Source of the DNA: Enterococcus sp. 9D6_DIV0238
GTDB lineage: Bacteria; Bacillota; Bacilli; Lactobacillales; Enterococcaceae
Direction: 5' to 3'
DNA length: 64,000 nucleotides
NCBI RefSeq assembly: GCF_002174455.2
Contig: NZ_CP147246.1
Location: 1,949,501 to 2,013,500, forward strand
The notes under the pieces were generated by a model. The model ran no database searches, was not told the DNA's origin, and worked only from the letters and a program-made list of their open reading frames with translations. A program made the translations under genes and the position numbers. Positions 17,459-28,300 of this stretch are shown piece after piece. How positions within the stretch are numbered: the stretch's first letter is position 1; each line of letters opens with the position of its first letter.

Positions 17459-18988
17459 TCAAGCTTCTAAACCAAATATTTCTAAATCATCACTCACATT
17501 CGTCATAGGCGCCAGATCAAAAGTATCCACTAAGTAATCAATAACTGTTTCTGTCATATATCCTGGCAAGGTAGGACCTAAGTGGATATTTTTGATCCCC
17601 AGATGTAGAAGAGCTAGCAGAACAATGACCGCTTTTTGTTCATACCAAGCAATATTATATACAATAGGCAAATCGTTGATATTTGCTAATTCAAACACTT
17701 CCTGTAATTTTAATGCAATCAGTGCTAAAGAATAGGCGTCATTACATTGTCCTGCATCTAATACCCTAGGGATACCATCGATATCTCCTAATCCTAATTT
17801 GATGTAGCGATATTTTGCACAACCAGCTGTCAAAATGACCGTATCTTTTGGTAACTCTTCTGCAAATTCTGTGTAGTATGAACGCTTGCTTTGACGGCCA
17901 TCACAGCCTGCCATGACAACAAATTTTTTAATTTTACCTGCTTTTACGGCAGCAACAATTTGATCTTTCAACGTAAATACTTGGTTATGAGCAAAGCCGC
18001 CTATGATACTTCCTGTTTCAATTTCAACAGGCTTTGCACAGGTCAATGCTTGGTCGATCATAGCCGAAAAATCCTTTTTTCCTTCTACAGAATCAATGTG
18101 TTGTATACCATCATAGCCAACGATTCCGGTTGTATAAATACGATTTTTATACGCAGCTTTAACAGGTACAATACAATTCGTTGTCATTAAAATCGGACCA
18201 TTGAAGCTGTCAAATTCCTCTCTTTGCTTCCACCAAGCACCTCCATAGTTTCCTTTAAAATGCTCGTATGCTTGAAATTTAGGGTAGTAATGAGCAGGCA
18301 GCATCTCACTATGTGTATAGATATCGATGCCTTTCCCTTCACTTTGATCCAGCAGTTCTTCTAAATCATGTAGATCATGACCAGAGACTAAAATACCAGG
18401 ACGATCGCCCACGCCCAGCTCTACTTCTGTTATGTGAGGGTGACCATATGTTTTTGTATTAGCATGATCTAATAGCGTCATCGCTTTGACACCAAATTCG
18501 CCTACTTGATCGATAAGCACTAAATATTCTTCCATCGTTTTTTGTTCTAGTATTTCATATAACGTATTCGTTAGAAAATCAAAAATCGCCTGATCTTCAA
18601 AGCCTAATACGTATGCATGATGCAAGTATGCACTCATTCCCTTCAGCCCAAATAGGACAAGAGCTCTTAATGAACGTAGATCTTCACTTTCTGAATATTG
18701 AAAACTTCCTTCTTGCACCAAAGTAGCAACTGGCTTTCCAGTATAGGTTTTTGAAATAGCTTTTTCGATATCTTGTTTTGAAAAGTTAGCATTCGTGATG
18801 GTCATAAATAAATTTTCTATCACTTGTATTTGCATTGCATGCGTTGGGTTGTCAGATGCGTATTGGCTTGCTCTTACCAGCCCGTCTTGTAAATTGGACA
18901 CTTCTGGGCTCTTTCCACATACTCCTTGTTTGATGCATCCTGTGTTATTGAACGTTTCCTGACATTGAAAACAGAACATGTTCTCCAT
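17459..18988 (-). CDS. hcp: Hybrid cluster protein (hydroxylamine reductase)
   Basis: A 509-residue protein of the Hcp/prismane family. The N-terminal cysteines C6, C9, C18 and C24 follow CX2C-X8-C-X5-C and bind the first iron-sulfur cluster. Later conserved Cys/His/Glu elements (SGHDLHD, TTNCIVP, GCDGRQ, AGCAKYR, DAGQCNDAY) provide the hybrid cluster. Hcp reduces hydroxylamine or nitric oxide under nitrosative stress in the cytosol. GGAG precedes the ATG by 7 nt. The upstream Crp/Fnr-family gene is the likely regulator. Confidence 0.95.
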   Translation of the reverse strand: MENMFCFQCQETFNNTGCIKQGVCGKSPEVSNLQDGLVRASQYASDNPTHAMQIQVIENLFMTITNANFSKQDIEKAISKTYTGKPVATLVQEGSFQYSESEDLRSLRALVLFGLKGMSAYLHHAYVLGFEDQAIFDFLTNTLYEILEQKTMEEYLVLIDQVGEFGVKAMTLLDHANTKTYGHPHITEVELGVGDRPGILVSGHDLHDLEELLDQSEGKGIDIYTHSEMLPAHYYPKFQAYEHFKGNYGGAWWKQREEFDSFNGPILMTTNCIVPVKAAYKNRIYTTGIVGYDGIQHIDSVEGKKDFSAMIDQALTCAKPVEIETGSIIGGFAHNQVFTLKDQIVAAVKAGKIKKFVVMAGCDGRQSKRSYYTEFAEELPKDTVILTAGCAKYRYIKLGLGDIDGIPRVLDAGQCNDAYSLALIALKLQEVFELANINDLPIVYNIAWYEQKAVIVLLALLHLGIKNIHLGPTLPGYMTETVIDYLVDTFDLAPMTNVSDDLEIFGLEA

Positions 18989-19032
18989 ATGTACACTCCT
19001 TTTTAGATTTATAATAGGCTTTAAAACAACAA

Positions 19033-19058
19033 AAAACGGTAATCTAGATTACCGTTTT
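19033..19058 (-). terminator. 26-bp perfect palindrome between the regulator and hcp
   Basis: AAAACGGTAATCT is followed directly by its exact complement, overlapping the stop codon of the regulator. Read leftward it is followed by TTTTTTGTTGTTTT, which fits an intrinsic terminator. Because it also lies about 45 bp upstream of the hcp start, an operator role is possible. Confidence 0.65.
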
Positions 19059-19633
19059 AAGATTAATTTTCCATGTTCCCCAATTTCAATCAGCTCTTTG
19101 TCTACCATTTGATAAATTGCCTTTGACAGTGCAGGTCGACTGACACCTAAATAGTCAGCTAACTCATAACGTTTTAATTCGACACTTTGATGCTTCTCCA
19201 GATATTCTAAAATTTTATCCTGTAAGCTATCTTTCAACAATAGTTGTAGCTTTTGTGAAAGTTTAAATGCTTTGCTCGCTAATATTTTATTCATGTTATA
19301 TGAAAATTGTGGAAACTGTATCAGATATTGTTTGGAGATACACATGATTTTTGCTTCTTTCGTAGCGACTGCGTAATATGTATATGGCATTTCATTATAT
19401 AAATAGACTTCTCCAAAACAATCATTGATTTCTGAAATGATCGTGACAATTGTACGGTGCCCTTCTACCGAAGTATCGCAGATATACACCTCCCCTTTTA
19501 ATAAAAGATACAAAAATTCTGGTTTGTCACCAATGTCAAAAATTGTTTCATTTTCACTAAAGATACGTTCTACTGCATGCTCTTTTATCAGTTTTAATTC
19601 TTTTGAGCTTAAATTATCTAATGCACAGATCAA
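19049..19633 (-). CDS. Crp/Fnr-family transcriptional regulator
   Basis: A 194-residue regulator with an N-terminal cyclic-nucleotide-binding-type beta barrel (about 15-120; ETIFDIGDKPEFLYLLLKGEVYI) and a C-terminal winged helix (RYELADYLGVSRPALSKAI). I prefer the TTG start at 19633 because AAAAGGAAG lies about 9 nt upstream; an in-frame TTG at 19666 has no ribosome site. No N-terminal FNR-type cysteine cluster is visible, though a single Cys follows the start. By analogy with HcpR-type regulators it probably controls hcp in response to nitrosative or redox stress. Confidence 0.85.
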   Translation of the reverse strand: MICALDNLSSKELKLIKEHAVERIFSENETIFDIGDKPEFLYLLLKGEVYICDTSVEGHRTIVTIISEINDCFGEVYLYNEMPYTYYAVATKEAKIMCISKQYLIQFPQFSYNMNKILASKAFKLSQKLQLLLKDSLQDKILEYLEKHQSVELKRYELADYLGVSRPALSKAIYQMVDKELIEIGEHGKLILKR

Positions 19634-19900
19634 ATAATCACTTCCTTTTCCATAATAGTAGCACAAATTTTTATGAAAAATGATTAAAATTGTCCGTTAA
19701 TAGTTATGATATGAAATAATTTTATGTCAAAATAGCCGCATTGATACTAAACGAAAATAATCAATAGAGTGTATGAATAAAGAGGCATAGACACGCCCTA
19801 TTTCCTGAATTTTTTTGGATTTGTACTCAATCAAAAAAATGATATGGTAATATATGTATTAAGAAAGAAAAACAAATCAAATAATACACGAGGAAATCCT

Positions 19901-21520
19901 ATGAACAACACACACACAATCAGATCAAACGTTGCCTTAAAAAGGCTTCTGATTTTCACAGGTCTTGCTCTTTTCTTCTTCTGGCAGCCAGCTGTTTCTT
20001 CTGCCGAAAGCTTTTTTGTGGACGATCAGGCAAACCTATTGAGTCAGCAAACCAAAGAACAGATCATCCGAGCGAATGAGGAAACATTTAAACAGCTGCC
20101 TGGCAGTCCGCAATTCGTTTTACAAACGATCCAAAAGCTGCCGCGAAATGAAACGATCGAATCTTATGCGAATAAAACGTTTCAAAAATTAGGCATCGGT
20201 GACAAGGAGCTGGATAATGGCTTTTTATTTGTGATCGCTGTACAGGATCGAAAATACCGCTTGGAGGTCGGTTATGGCGTAGAAGATGTCATTACGGATA
20301 GTATGAAGCGTGCGATCGTCCCTGCCAGTGTGGAGCAATTATTTCGCGAAGAAGACTATAATCAGGGGCTAAGTATTATCAGCACGAACATCATCGGTAC
20401 GATCAACAGTCGTTATGGCAATTATGATGCATCGAAAAAAGAAGTTGCAGAACTTGATCAGACTGAAAAGGATGATTCTTATACCTACCAAGCTATAGCG
20501 CCGAAAAAGAATTTTGTTTATTATTTTGAGATCGTTCTCGGTTTTATTATGGATCATTTCGTCTTTTTAGTGGTGCTCGCCATTGGAAGCATCATTGGCT
20601 TTTCCTTTTTACGAAGTGCTTTATATACGCGCCTAACCAAAAAAAGGCTGTTTGATCCGATCCGCCATACAAAAGTGAATCATATCGGCAAAGCGTCATT
20701 GATTGAAAAATCACTGCTGGCGTTAATAAAGGAAGAAGCTTCTTTTAACGTCCTATTATTTGCCTATTTCGGAAAATATAAACCCTTGCAGCGTTATTTA
20801 GCACGAATCTATTTTAAAAGTACCGTTATCGACTATGCAATAGAAATCGGTAAATATAGAACGAATCACTTAACTACAGCAAATCAGCTGACCTATTATG
20901 AGTGCTGTTTAAAGATCAGTGAGCCTTATTATGACGCGTTTTATCAACAGTTAGATGATTTTCTTACCGATCCTCAAAAGCTGCCGCAAGCTCAGACAGC
21001 ATTACTTGAGCAATTAAAACGATCAAATGAAGATTACTTGACTACGTTGCAAAAAATCGTTCAAGCACGCGTTGCTTTTAAGGAAACAAGAGCGATCGTT
21101 CAAACTTATGTACAACAGCGTATTTCAAAAACAGACTATACGAAGCAAAAAGAACGGTTACTGATTTTATTGATTTCCTATCACTTATTGAAAGATCAAG
21201 ATACTAGCGCAGAGAATTTCATGAAAAATGCAGATGGGTTTGAGAAAGAATTGCCTTCAGCTTTTAAAAAGGGGGAGCGTGATTTCAAAAAAATCGAATC
21301 GAGCTACTACCCTAAAGCCATAAAAGATTTAGATGCTTGTCTATTTTTAGGAAAATCTCCTGGATTAGGCTTCTCAAACTATCATACACTGCAAAGCTTT
21401 ACCATTTCCAGCTATCGAAGCAGCAGTTCCGGAGGCTCTTCCGGCAGTAGCAGCGGAGGTTCAAGTTCTTCTGGTGGTGGCGGTTCATCTGGCGGAGGAG
21501 GATTTTCCGGCGGTTGGTAA
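19901..21520 (+). CDS. TPM-domain membrane protein with Gly/Ser-rich tail
   Basis: A 539-residue protein. The ATG at 19901 follows ACGAGGA; an in-frame start at 19844 would add a basic extension with no ribosome site. There is a signal segment (about 15-35), an extracytoplasmic TPM domain (YgcG-like; VDDQANLLS ... NGFLFVIAVQDRKYRLEVGYGVE), one membrane segment near residue 210, a large cytosolic helical part, and a tail made of Gly and Ser ending FSGGW. TPM proteins occur in membrane quality control and photosystem repair. The role here is unknown. Confidence 0.8.
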   Translation: MNNTHTIRSNVALKRLLIFTGLALFFFWQPAVSSAESFFVDDQANLLSQQTKEQIIRANEETFKQLPGSPQFVLQTIQKLPRNETIESYANKTFQKLGIGDKELDNGFLFVIAVQDRKYRLEVGYGVEDVITDSMKRAIVPASVEQLFREEDYNQGLSIISTNIIGTINSRYGNYDASKKEVAELDQTEKDDSYTYQAIAPKKNFVYYFEIVLGFIMDHFVFLVVLAIGSIIGFSFLRSALYTRLTKKRLFDPIRHTKVNHIGKASLIEKSLLALIKEEASFNVLLFAYFGKYKPLQRYLARIYFKSTVIDYAIEIGKYRTNHLTTANQLTYYECCLKISEPYYDAFYQQLDDFLTDPQKLPQAQTALLEQLKRSNEDYLTTLQKIVQARVAFKETRAIVQTYVQQRISKTDYTKQKERLLILLISYHLLKDQDTSAENFMKNADGFEKELPSAFKKGERDFKKIESSYYPKAIKDLDACLFLGKSPGLGFSNYHTLQSFTISSYRSSSSGGSSGSSSGGSSSSGGGGSSGGGGFSGGW

Positions 21521-21527
21521 TAAAAAA

Positions 21528-21571
21528 AGAGTACTGCTTCACTTTTTTTCAGTGAGCAATACTCTTTTTTT
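21528..21571. terminator. Bidirectional terminator
   Basis: AGAGTACTGCTTCACT pairs with AGTGAGCAATACTCT and is flanked by A7 and T7 runs. It serves both convergent genes. Confidence 0.85.
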
Positions 21572-22619
21572 AGTCACTATATTCTTTTTCATGCTTCAAC
21601 AACCATTTTTTTCGTTCGATCCCGCCGCCATAGCCGCCTAAGCTGCCATCTGTCTGGATCACTCGATGGCAAGGAATGATGATCGCCAGTTGATTCGCAC
21701 CATTCGCATTTCCTACCGCACGCATGCCGTTTGGATTGCCGATGGCGTTAGCCAGCTCTTTATACGATGACGTTTTACCACGCTCGATTTCGGTCAAAGC
21801 TTGCCAAACACTCTTTTGAAAATCAGAACCTATGCATAAATAGGGCGTCTTAAATTCATCCAGCTGCTTATCGAAATAGAGCGCTAATTCTTCCTTGATC
21901 TGCTCACTGATTTTCGTTTTTCCAGGAACGATCGATGCATTCATTCGATTCCGTAGCCGCTCAATTTCTCTTTCTAGACCGCGACGGTCAACAAATTCCA
22001 ATAAATATAAATAGTCATCATCTGCAATGCTCATCATTGGTCCTAAAATCGTATCGATCCAATCTGCAGATAAGCTTTTGATTTCTTTTGATTTTTTTGG
22101 ATTGCTGCCCATGATTTTTGAAAATGCATCATAAAAGCCACTCGGCGAATCATACCCCATATCTAGTTGTGTATCGATTGTTTTTTCCCCTTCTTTGATC
22201 GATTTCAATGCGATCCCCATCCTTCTTGAACGTGCATATTGAACAAACGTCATACCGTAAACCTTTTTAAATTGCCTTCTAGCCGTCATTGAGTGAATCC
22301 CCAAATCGGCAAAGTCTTGATCTTTCCAGCGTTTTTCCGGATTTTCCTCGACCAGCTCGACCATTTTCTGCACTAACGGCGGGATCTCTCTTGGAAAGGA
22401 CAGTGGTTTACAACGTTTGCACGGACGGAACCCCGAAAGCAATGCTTCTTCTGCCGTTTCATAGAAGGTACAGTTTTCATATTTCGGTTTTCTGGCTGGA
22501 CAGGTCGCATGGCAAAAAATACCCGTCGTTTTGATCCCGACAAAGAAAATCCCATCATATGTAGAGTCCTTCGCTAATAAGGCTTTATAGTAGCGTTTTT
22601 GTTCCTTTTCGCTGATCAT
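21570..22619 (-). CDS. ada: Ada-type methylphosphotriester / O6-methylguanine-DNA methyltransferase and activator
   Basis: A 349-residue bifunctional DNA-repair protein. Cys 36, 40, 67 and 70 form the Ada zinc site that accepts methyl groups from phosphotriesters. An AraC-type helix-turn-helix region spans about 90-180, and the Ogt domain ends with the methyl-acceptor motif IPCHRVI. This is a full Ada arrangement, which couples repair with activation of the adaptive response to alkylation. The start follows AAAGGAG. It lies 15 nt downstream of the PEP mutase-like gene, so the two are probably cotranscribed. Confidence 0.93.
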   Translation of the reverse strand: MISEKEQKRYYKALLAKDSTYDGIFFVGIKTTGIFCHATCPARKPKYENCTFYETAEEALLSGFRPCKRCKPLSFPREIPPLVQKMVELVEENPEKRWKDQDFADLGIHSMTARRQFKKVYGMTFVQYARSRRMGIALKSIKEGEKTIDTQLDMGYDSPSGFYDAFSKIMGSNPKKSKEIKSLSADWIDTILGPMMSIADDDYLYLLEFVDRRGLEREIERLRNRMNASIVPGKTKISEQIKEELALYFDKQLDEFKTPYLCIGSDFQKSVWQALTEIERGKTSSYKELANAIGNPNGMRAVGNANGANQLAIIIPCHRVIQTDGSLGGYGGGIERKKWLLKHEKEYSD

Positions 22620-22634
22620 TTTGGCGTCTCCTTT

Positions 22635-23459
22635 CTATCCTTGTCTAAACAACTCGATTTTTCCTTGTTCTTCATAAGGAATAAACTCTTTTAACAGTGA
22701 TCTATAAAAATCAACTAAACTATCCTTTGAATGCTCATTATAAAGAAAATATAGTGATGGACCGTAACTGATTCTTGAAATGCCTAAATCAAGATAATCT
22801 TCTAACCTATCCGCTTGAATATCCAGCATTAAATTGATCGGTAGCCTTGTTTCTTGTACGATTCTTTTGATATGTTCTTTATTTTTTAAACCTGGTATAA
22901 AAATACCATCAATTCCAGTTTTTTCATAGCTGTTGATCCGTTCGATCGTTTGTTTCAATAGCTGTTCATCCTGATTGTTTTGAATGATATCACCTACAAA
23001 ATACATATCTGTTCGAACATTGATGAATAGATCCTTATTCATCTCAATAAGTTTGTTTTTGATCGATAATAACCGGTCTTTCTGGGTTTTTACAGAAAAT
23101 AGAGACGTCTTATTTGGTATTTTATCTTCAATATTGATGCCGATTGCTCCACTTGCAACAACTTGCTCAATCGTAGAATTCAAATCAGTTAGACTAGTTC
23201 CATATCCAGATTCAATATCTACTGTAACAACATTATTTTTTGTATCCATTTTGCTCACATAACTTAAAAGCTCAGTTAATGGAATATTTTCGCCATCTTG
23301 ATAACCATAAAAATCCGATATCGCGTAGCTACCCGTCGGAAGCAACTTGATTCCTACCTCGCTTAATACCTTTGCACTTTCTACATTCCAAATATTTAGC
23401 AAAATCAGTGGCTTGTCTTTCTTATGTGCGTCTCGAAATTGTTCAACCTTTGTTTTCAT
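22635..23459 (-). CDS. Isocitrate lyase / PEP mutase family protein
   Basis: A 274-residue protein with the (beta/alpha)8 pattern of the PEP mutase/isocitrate lyase superfamily. Metal-binding elements VDIESGYG and GINIEDK are visible, and the KKCGH loop of true isocitrate lyase is absent. I chose the ATG at 23459, preceded by AGGGGGT; an upstream in-frame ATG has no ribosome site. Family members cleave or rearrange C-C or C-P bonds of small oxoacids. The substrate cannot be told. It heads the ada operon. Confidence 0.82.
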   Translation of the reverse strand: MKTKVEQFRDAHKKDKPLILLNIWNVESAKVLSEVGIKLLPTGSYAISDFYGYQDGENIPLTELLSYVSKMDTKNNVVTVDIESGYGTSLTDLNSTIEQVVASGAIGINIEDKIPNKTSLFSVKTQKDRLLSIKNKLIEMNKDLFINVRTDMYFVGDIIQNNQDEQLLKQTIERINSYEKTGIDGIFIPGLKNKEHIKRIVQETRLPINLMLDIQADRLEDYLDLGISRISYGPSLYFLYNEHSKDSLVDFYRSLLKEFIPYEEQGKIELFRQG

Positions 23460-23855
23460 GTGAGTAAATACCCCCTTCATCTTATAGGAATAGTTTACTG
23501 CTATTTTATGAAACGTTCTTTCGAAAAATGAACATCAATTTTTTTCTTTGGAGTATTTTTAAGTTAGCGTTATTGAGGAGTTTATCAGTGTTATCTATGA
23601 ACAACAAAAAGAAACCCGCTCTTTGGGGGAGAGCGGGCAAAAGGAGTTAAAAAATGAAAAAGTGTTTTGTTAGGGTTGTTTGTTTGGTATGAATATATAA
23701 TAACGCCAAATTATGACGATTTTGTGTTCAAAAAATGGTTTATTTTTTACGATTATGAGGATAAAGTCTGAAATTCCTCAAAAATGTGGTGATTAGTTCG
23801 TTTTTATCCAGTTACCTGTTTAAAATATCACTTAGAGCAAAGGATGCCCTTCAAC
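23460..23855. other. Intergenic stretch with a terminator and a short ORF
   Basis: A leftward terminator-like hairpin lies at 23625-23647: CCCGCTCT pairs with AGAGCGGG, and its leftward side continues TTTCTTTTTGTTG. On the + strand AAAAGGAG precedes an ATG at 23654 for a 12-residue peptide (MKKCFVRVVCLV), followed by a TATAAT. I do not assign a gene. Confidence 0.5.
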
Positions 23856-24614
23856 TTAATTGAAAAATCCTTTCCCCCATGTAGTATCGATTCGACCATC
23901 ATCCGGACCGACAGCAATATACCGTCGATTACCTCCACGATCTAAATAACTGATCCAGACATAGCCATTACTATGTGTATATCGATCATAGTGGATCGGT
24001 GATCCGGGTAAATAATAGGCAAGTGCTGGACTCACAACATCATCAGGATCGGTGTCTTTACTCACTGCTAAGCGTCTGTCTGGATAAAAGGTACCGGACT
24101 TTACGAGTAATTTTCCCTCTCCTTGCTGCGGTGTTGGTTTTGGTGCTGGGATAGCTGGAATTGGCTGAGAACTGCCTCCTTGACTATACCGATAAATAGT
24201 CATTTCCGGGCAGCCATTCAGATACCAGATCGTATCATGATTATTTACTGTGATACCATTATATCCATAATTGCAATGAATGATCGAATCCAAATCATCA
24301 ACAAATATACCAGTATGTCCAGCTGCACCGCCAGAAGCACCTCGATTTCCCCAAATGAATATATCTCCTCGTTTCGCAGGGTAATTACCTGTACTATCCG
24401 CTTGTACCATTGTCCAGCCTGCTTTTTCTAAATGAGAAAAAAGTGTATCTGTATTCCCCATTGTTCCACTAGCTAAAAATCCTCCAGCAATTAAAGAAAA
24501 ATAGACTGCACTAGAACAATCATAACTATTTGGTCCTAACCTTGCTGTCATTGAATATGAAACTTTTCCTTGACGTTCAGACATCCATTGAATCATTTTT
24601 TCAAGCTTGGTCAT
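23856..24614 (-). CDS. Peptidoglycan amidohydrolase with C-terminal SH3-like domain (lysin-like)
   Basis: A 252-residue protein. Residues 1-150 match the phage peptidoglycan hydrolase/Amidase_5 type (NlpC/P60-like): catalytic Cys in YDCSSAVYF and His in AAGHTGIF. A Pro/Gln-rich linker (about 155-175) leads to a C-terminal SH3b-like cell-wall-binding region ending in a repeated DGR/RRYIAVG pattern. I chose the ATG at 24614, 9 nt after AAGGAG; the TTG nine nt upstream is too close. There is no signal peptide, as in phage endolysins. It may be a prophage relic or a secreted bacteriolysin using another route. Confidence 0.82.
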   Translation of the reverse strand: MTKLEKMIQWMSERQGKVSYSMTARLGPNSYDCSSAVYFSLIAGGFLASGTMGNTDTLFSHLEKAGWTMVQADSTGNYPAKRGDIFIWGNRGASGGAAGHTGIFVDDLDSIIHCNYGYNGITVNNHDTIWYLNGCPEMTIYRYSQGGSSQPIPAIPAPKPTPQQGEGKLLVKSGTFYPDRRLAVSKDTDPDDVVSPALAYYLPGSPIHYDRYTHSNGYVWISYLDRGGNRRYIAVGPDDGRIDTTWGKGFFN

Positions 24615-25319
24615 TAGCTTCAACTCCTTTTCTATCCGTTATCTTCATAATTCTTGATTTCTTACTTAGTTTACTCGTTTTACTCCCTCTTCGACTGTCT
24701 ACTTTCTGTTAGCTTTCTCCCAGCTTGATTACATAACAGTAAAATCCTATTTTCCTGCAACTAAAATGTTTCACATGAAACAAAAATTAGCATGCAAGCT
24801 GACATAGATCAAATGCTTTTAATGTTCAACGCTTAGCCTATTTTTCACCGATCCTCCAGTCCATAAACTTCAATTCCCTACTTAAAGTTTGTCATTTATT
24901 GAATATTTTTTTACCCAACATATTCTAAAGGTATTGATTTTTTAGCTATATTTACATGAAAAATAGATTTTATTTATAAATAATATTTTTATATCAACGT
25001 TATATTTTGATTAGTTTTAAATAAGTAGTTGGATGTTCGGAAAACAAAAAAATCCCACTAACATAATGACTTTATTTAAAAAAAAAACATCTACACTTTT
25101 TTTAAATTTCTAAATAATAAAACTAACTGTTATTAATAAAATGAATGTTCCTGTTACCTCTCAAAAAATTATAAATTCAAAGAAAAACATGATAAATAAC
25201 TTACTTAGCATTATTGTATAATTACATTTATGCAAATATAAATGGCTTAACGAGGGTATTGCTTTACTGCATAATCATGCAGTGAAAAATGAAAAATAGT
25301 AAAAGGAAGGTAAGATTTA
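24615..25319. other. 705-bp AT-rich gap, no supported gene
   Basis: No ORF with a credible ribosome site. It contains the near-consensus parS at 24767-24782, a TATAAT at 25217-25222 that may drive the downstream surface-protein gene, and a hairpin (ACTGCAT-4-ATGCAGT, 25266-25283) in what would be its 5' leader. Confidence 0.5.
24767..24782. promoter_or_regulatory. parS-like site, one mismatch
   Basis: TGTTTCACATGAAACA differs from the bacterial parS consensus TGTTTCACGTGAAACA by one base. ParB/Spo0J proteins tolerate such sites, which cluster around the origin. Confidence 0.7.
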
Positions 25320-28300
25320 ATGAATTATTCATGGAGAAAGGGAACCTTTAAGTTTTTATTGTACTCAAGTACATTACTTATTGGTGCATCAACACCTGTG
25401 CAAACACTGGCTACGACAATTGATCAGGTCAGCCAATCGACACAGTCAGCATTACAACGAGATTATATAACTACATTGCAGGACTATGAAAAAGCAAAAA
25501 CGGATTATCAAACCGTAAAAAACAATTATGACCTTGCGCTAAGCGAGTATAATGATGCAAAGAAAGCCGCAGATGATGCATATACTGAAGCGACTGACCT
25601 AAAAACAGATCTGGACAATCTGAAAAAACCTTACGAAGATAAGTTGTTGGTATTTGAAGAAACAAAAAAAGCATATGAAAAAAATAGAGCCAATTATGAA
25701 GCAAATAAGACGGAATTTGAACAGCAAGCCGACAAATATGAAGGTATCAGACTTGCTTACGAAAAAGAAAAAGCAGATTATGAGTCAACGAAAGAACAAT
25801 TTACAACTATGCAGGATGACTATCTAACTGCTTTGGCAAGCTACGAAGAACTAAATGCTGATGCTGAGGGTAAAAGAGCAGTTTATGAACTAGTTCGTGA
25901 AGACTATGAAGCAAAACGACTAGATTATGAAAAAGCTGCACTTGCTTATGAAGAAATTCAAGTAGCGTACAATGAAGCCAAAAAGGCCTACACATCTCAA
26001 CTCGCAGATTATAATACACAAAAAGACAATTATGAAAAAGTATTGAGCACATACACAACAACAAAAAATGCTTATAATTTGAATGCTGCTGCTTTCAATA
26101 CTGCTGCTAAATCTTATGACACATTGAAAGCTGAGTTGGAAACAGCTAGAACAGCATACACTAGTGTAAAAGCTACCTACGATCAAGCTCTCAGTGATTA
26201 CAATCTACTATTAAATAACTACAATACAGCAAAAGAAAATTATTTAACAGAAAAAGAAACGTATGAAACACGTTCAGCAGAACTTAACACAGCTATTGCT
26301 AATTATGAAAGTAAGCTGGCGTCTTATGATGCGATCAAAGAGAACTATAATACGACAAAGCAAGCATATGAAACTGCTTTGACAAGTTACAATACTTTAT
26401 CTGATCAATTAGCTACTCTAGCAACTCAATATGAAACTGAAAGAAGCGCTTATGAAGCAGAGAAACTGATCTATGATCAAAAAACAGCTAATTATGAAGC
26501 GGAAAAAGCTACCTATGATCAACAAAAATCCGCTTATGATAGACAACTCGCAGATTATACAACTAGTCTAATTTCATATGAAGAAAAACGGACAGCTGCT
26601 GAAGCACTTATGACACAATATGAAGAAGGCTCTGTTGAATACGCGACTGCTCTTTCAACATTCAATGAAAATAATACGCTTTACAATGACGTAAATGCAA
26701 AATATCAAGCAGTTAAAGCTCAGTCAGATCAACTAACTACTCAATTTAATGAGATCCAAACTGCGTATGACAAAGTAGCTGCTGATTATCAAACCATTGC
26801 TACTTCTTATGACACAATCAAAAAACAATACGATGCACTTGTTGTACAACGTGATCAAGCAAAAACGGATTATCAAAAGCTGGAATCAGACTATAACACG
26901 ATCAGCACAAGCTACACACAAGTCATGCAAGTTTATACTGAAACAGAAGCAGATTATCAAAAAGCTCTTTCAGACGCCCAAGCAGTCAATGATTTATATG
27001 CAAAAGCCAAAGCTTCTTATGATGATGTTTTAGCTGACTTTACAAGTGGTTTGGATGCTTATACCAAAATCGAAACAGAATACAATACAGCGTTAATCTC
27101 TTATGACGAGACAAATCAAACATTTGAAAAAGCTCGTGCTGAATATGATCGTTTACTATTGATACAACAAGACTTAAAAATTCAATTGACAGCCTTAAAG
27201 GATGAGCTTTCACAAGTTGAAACAACCTTTACTGATTTAGGTAAGACATTAGCGACTACTCAAGACCAATTTACTGCTTTAGAAACACAATTTAGCGATA
27301 CAAGAGCTATTTATTTAGATGTAAAAGGTCAATTTGATACTGTGGATGGACAATATACATTAGCAAAAGAAAGCTACGATGCCGCGCAAGCCGCAATCAG
27401 TGAAGTAAAACAGACTTATCAAGACCGTAAAGAGGAGTATGATGCTCTAGCGGCGTATTACGTTGGTGTTAAAGAACAATATGATAGTACTTCAGCAAAC
27501 TTTGCTACAACATCAAAATTGTTTGAAACGCTGAAGCAAAAGCAAGCGGCACATGAGACAGAACATCAAGCGACCTTAGATGAATTTGAGGCTATAGCGG
27601 CTACTTTTGAAACATTGAAAACAGAATATGGTGTCTTGGATACTAAATATACAGCTGCAAATACCGCATGGGAAAAAGCAGATGCAACATACAAGACTGC
27701 AGCAGGCAATTTAGACTCTCTTCAAGGGCAATACACAGAAACTCTGAATACCTATAACCAACTAAAAGAGAAATATGATCTTGCCAAAGAAGACTTCAAA
27801 ACAGCAGCCAAACCATATGAGGATGCATTAGAAGCCTATAAAAATGCAGTCACTGCTCAAACAACGATCAATGATGCGATCACTGAAATGAATAACGTTC
27901 TTGATACATTCCCAACAGATCAAATCACACAGGATAATCTAACTGGCATACCAGATGCTCTAGCAACGTGGCAAGCTAGATATGATGCGGCAAGAGCAGT
28001 ACTCAAAGCAGCCTTAACGGATTCTTGGCCAATTATTGAAGACTATCAAGCGAAAAATGATGCGTATAACCTTAGTTCAATAGCGCCAGATATTAAATTG
28101 GATGTTGTTTATAATCCTGTTGCATTTAAAACAGAATTAACAGATTTTATTGATGAAGCAAAAAAGGTTATGGAGAAAAATGTTGCGATGGCTAAAATTT
28201 ATCAGCAATATTATCTAGCTTATTCCGATTATCAGACTGCATTTGATGCTTATACAGCTGGATGGAGCATTGGAAATGATGGCGATAAAAATGACGATTA

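Noticed and set aside
23654..23692. 12-residue leader peptide MKKCFVRVVCLV
   Set aside because: A good ribosome site is present, but there is no downstream gene on that strand for it to control, and the adjacent hairpin is better explained as a leftward terminator.
25470..27840. Short periodic DNA resembling a repeat array or CRISPR
   Set aside because: The 21-bp periodicity comes from heptads in the encoded protein; there are no identical repeats with unique spacers.
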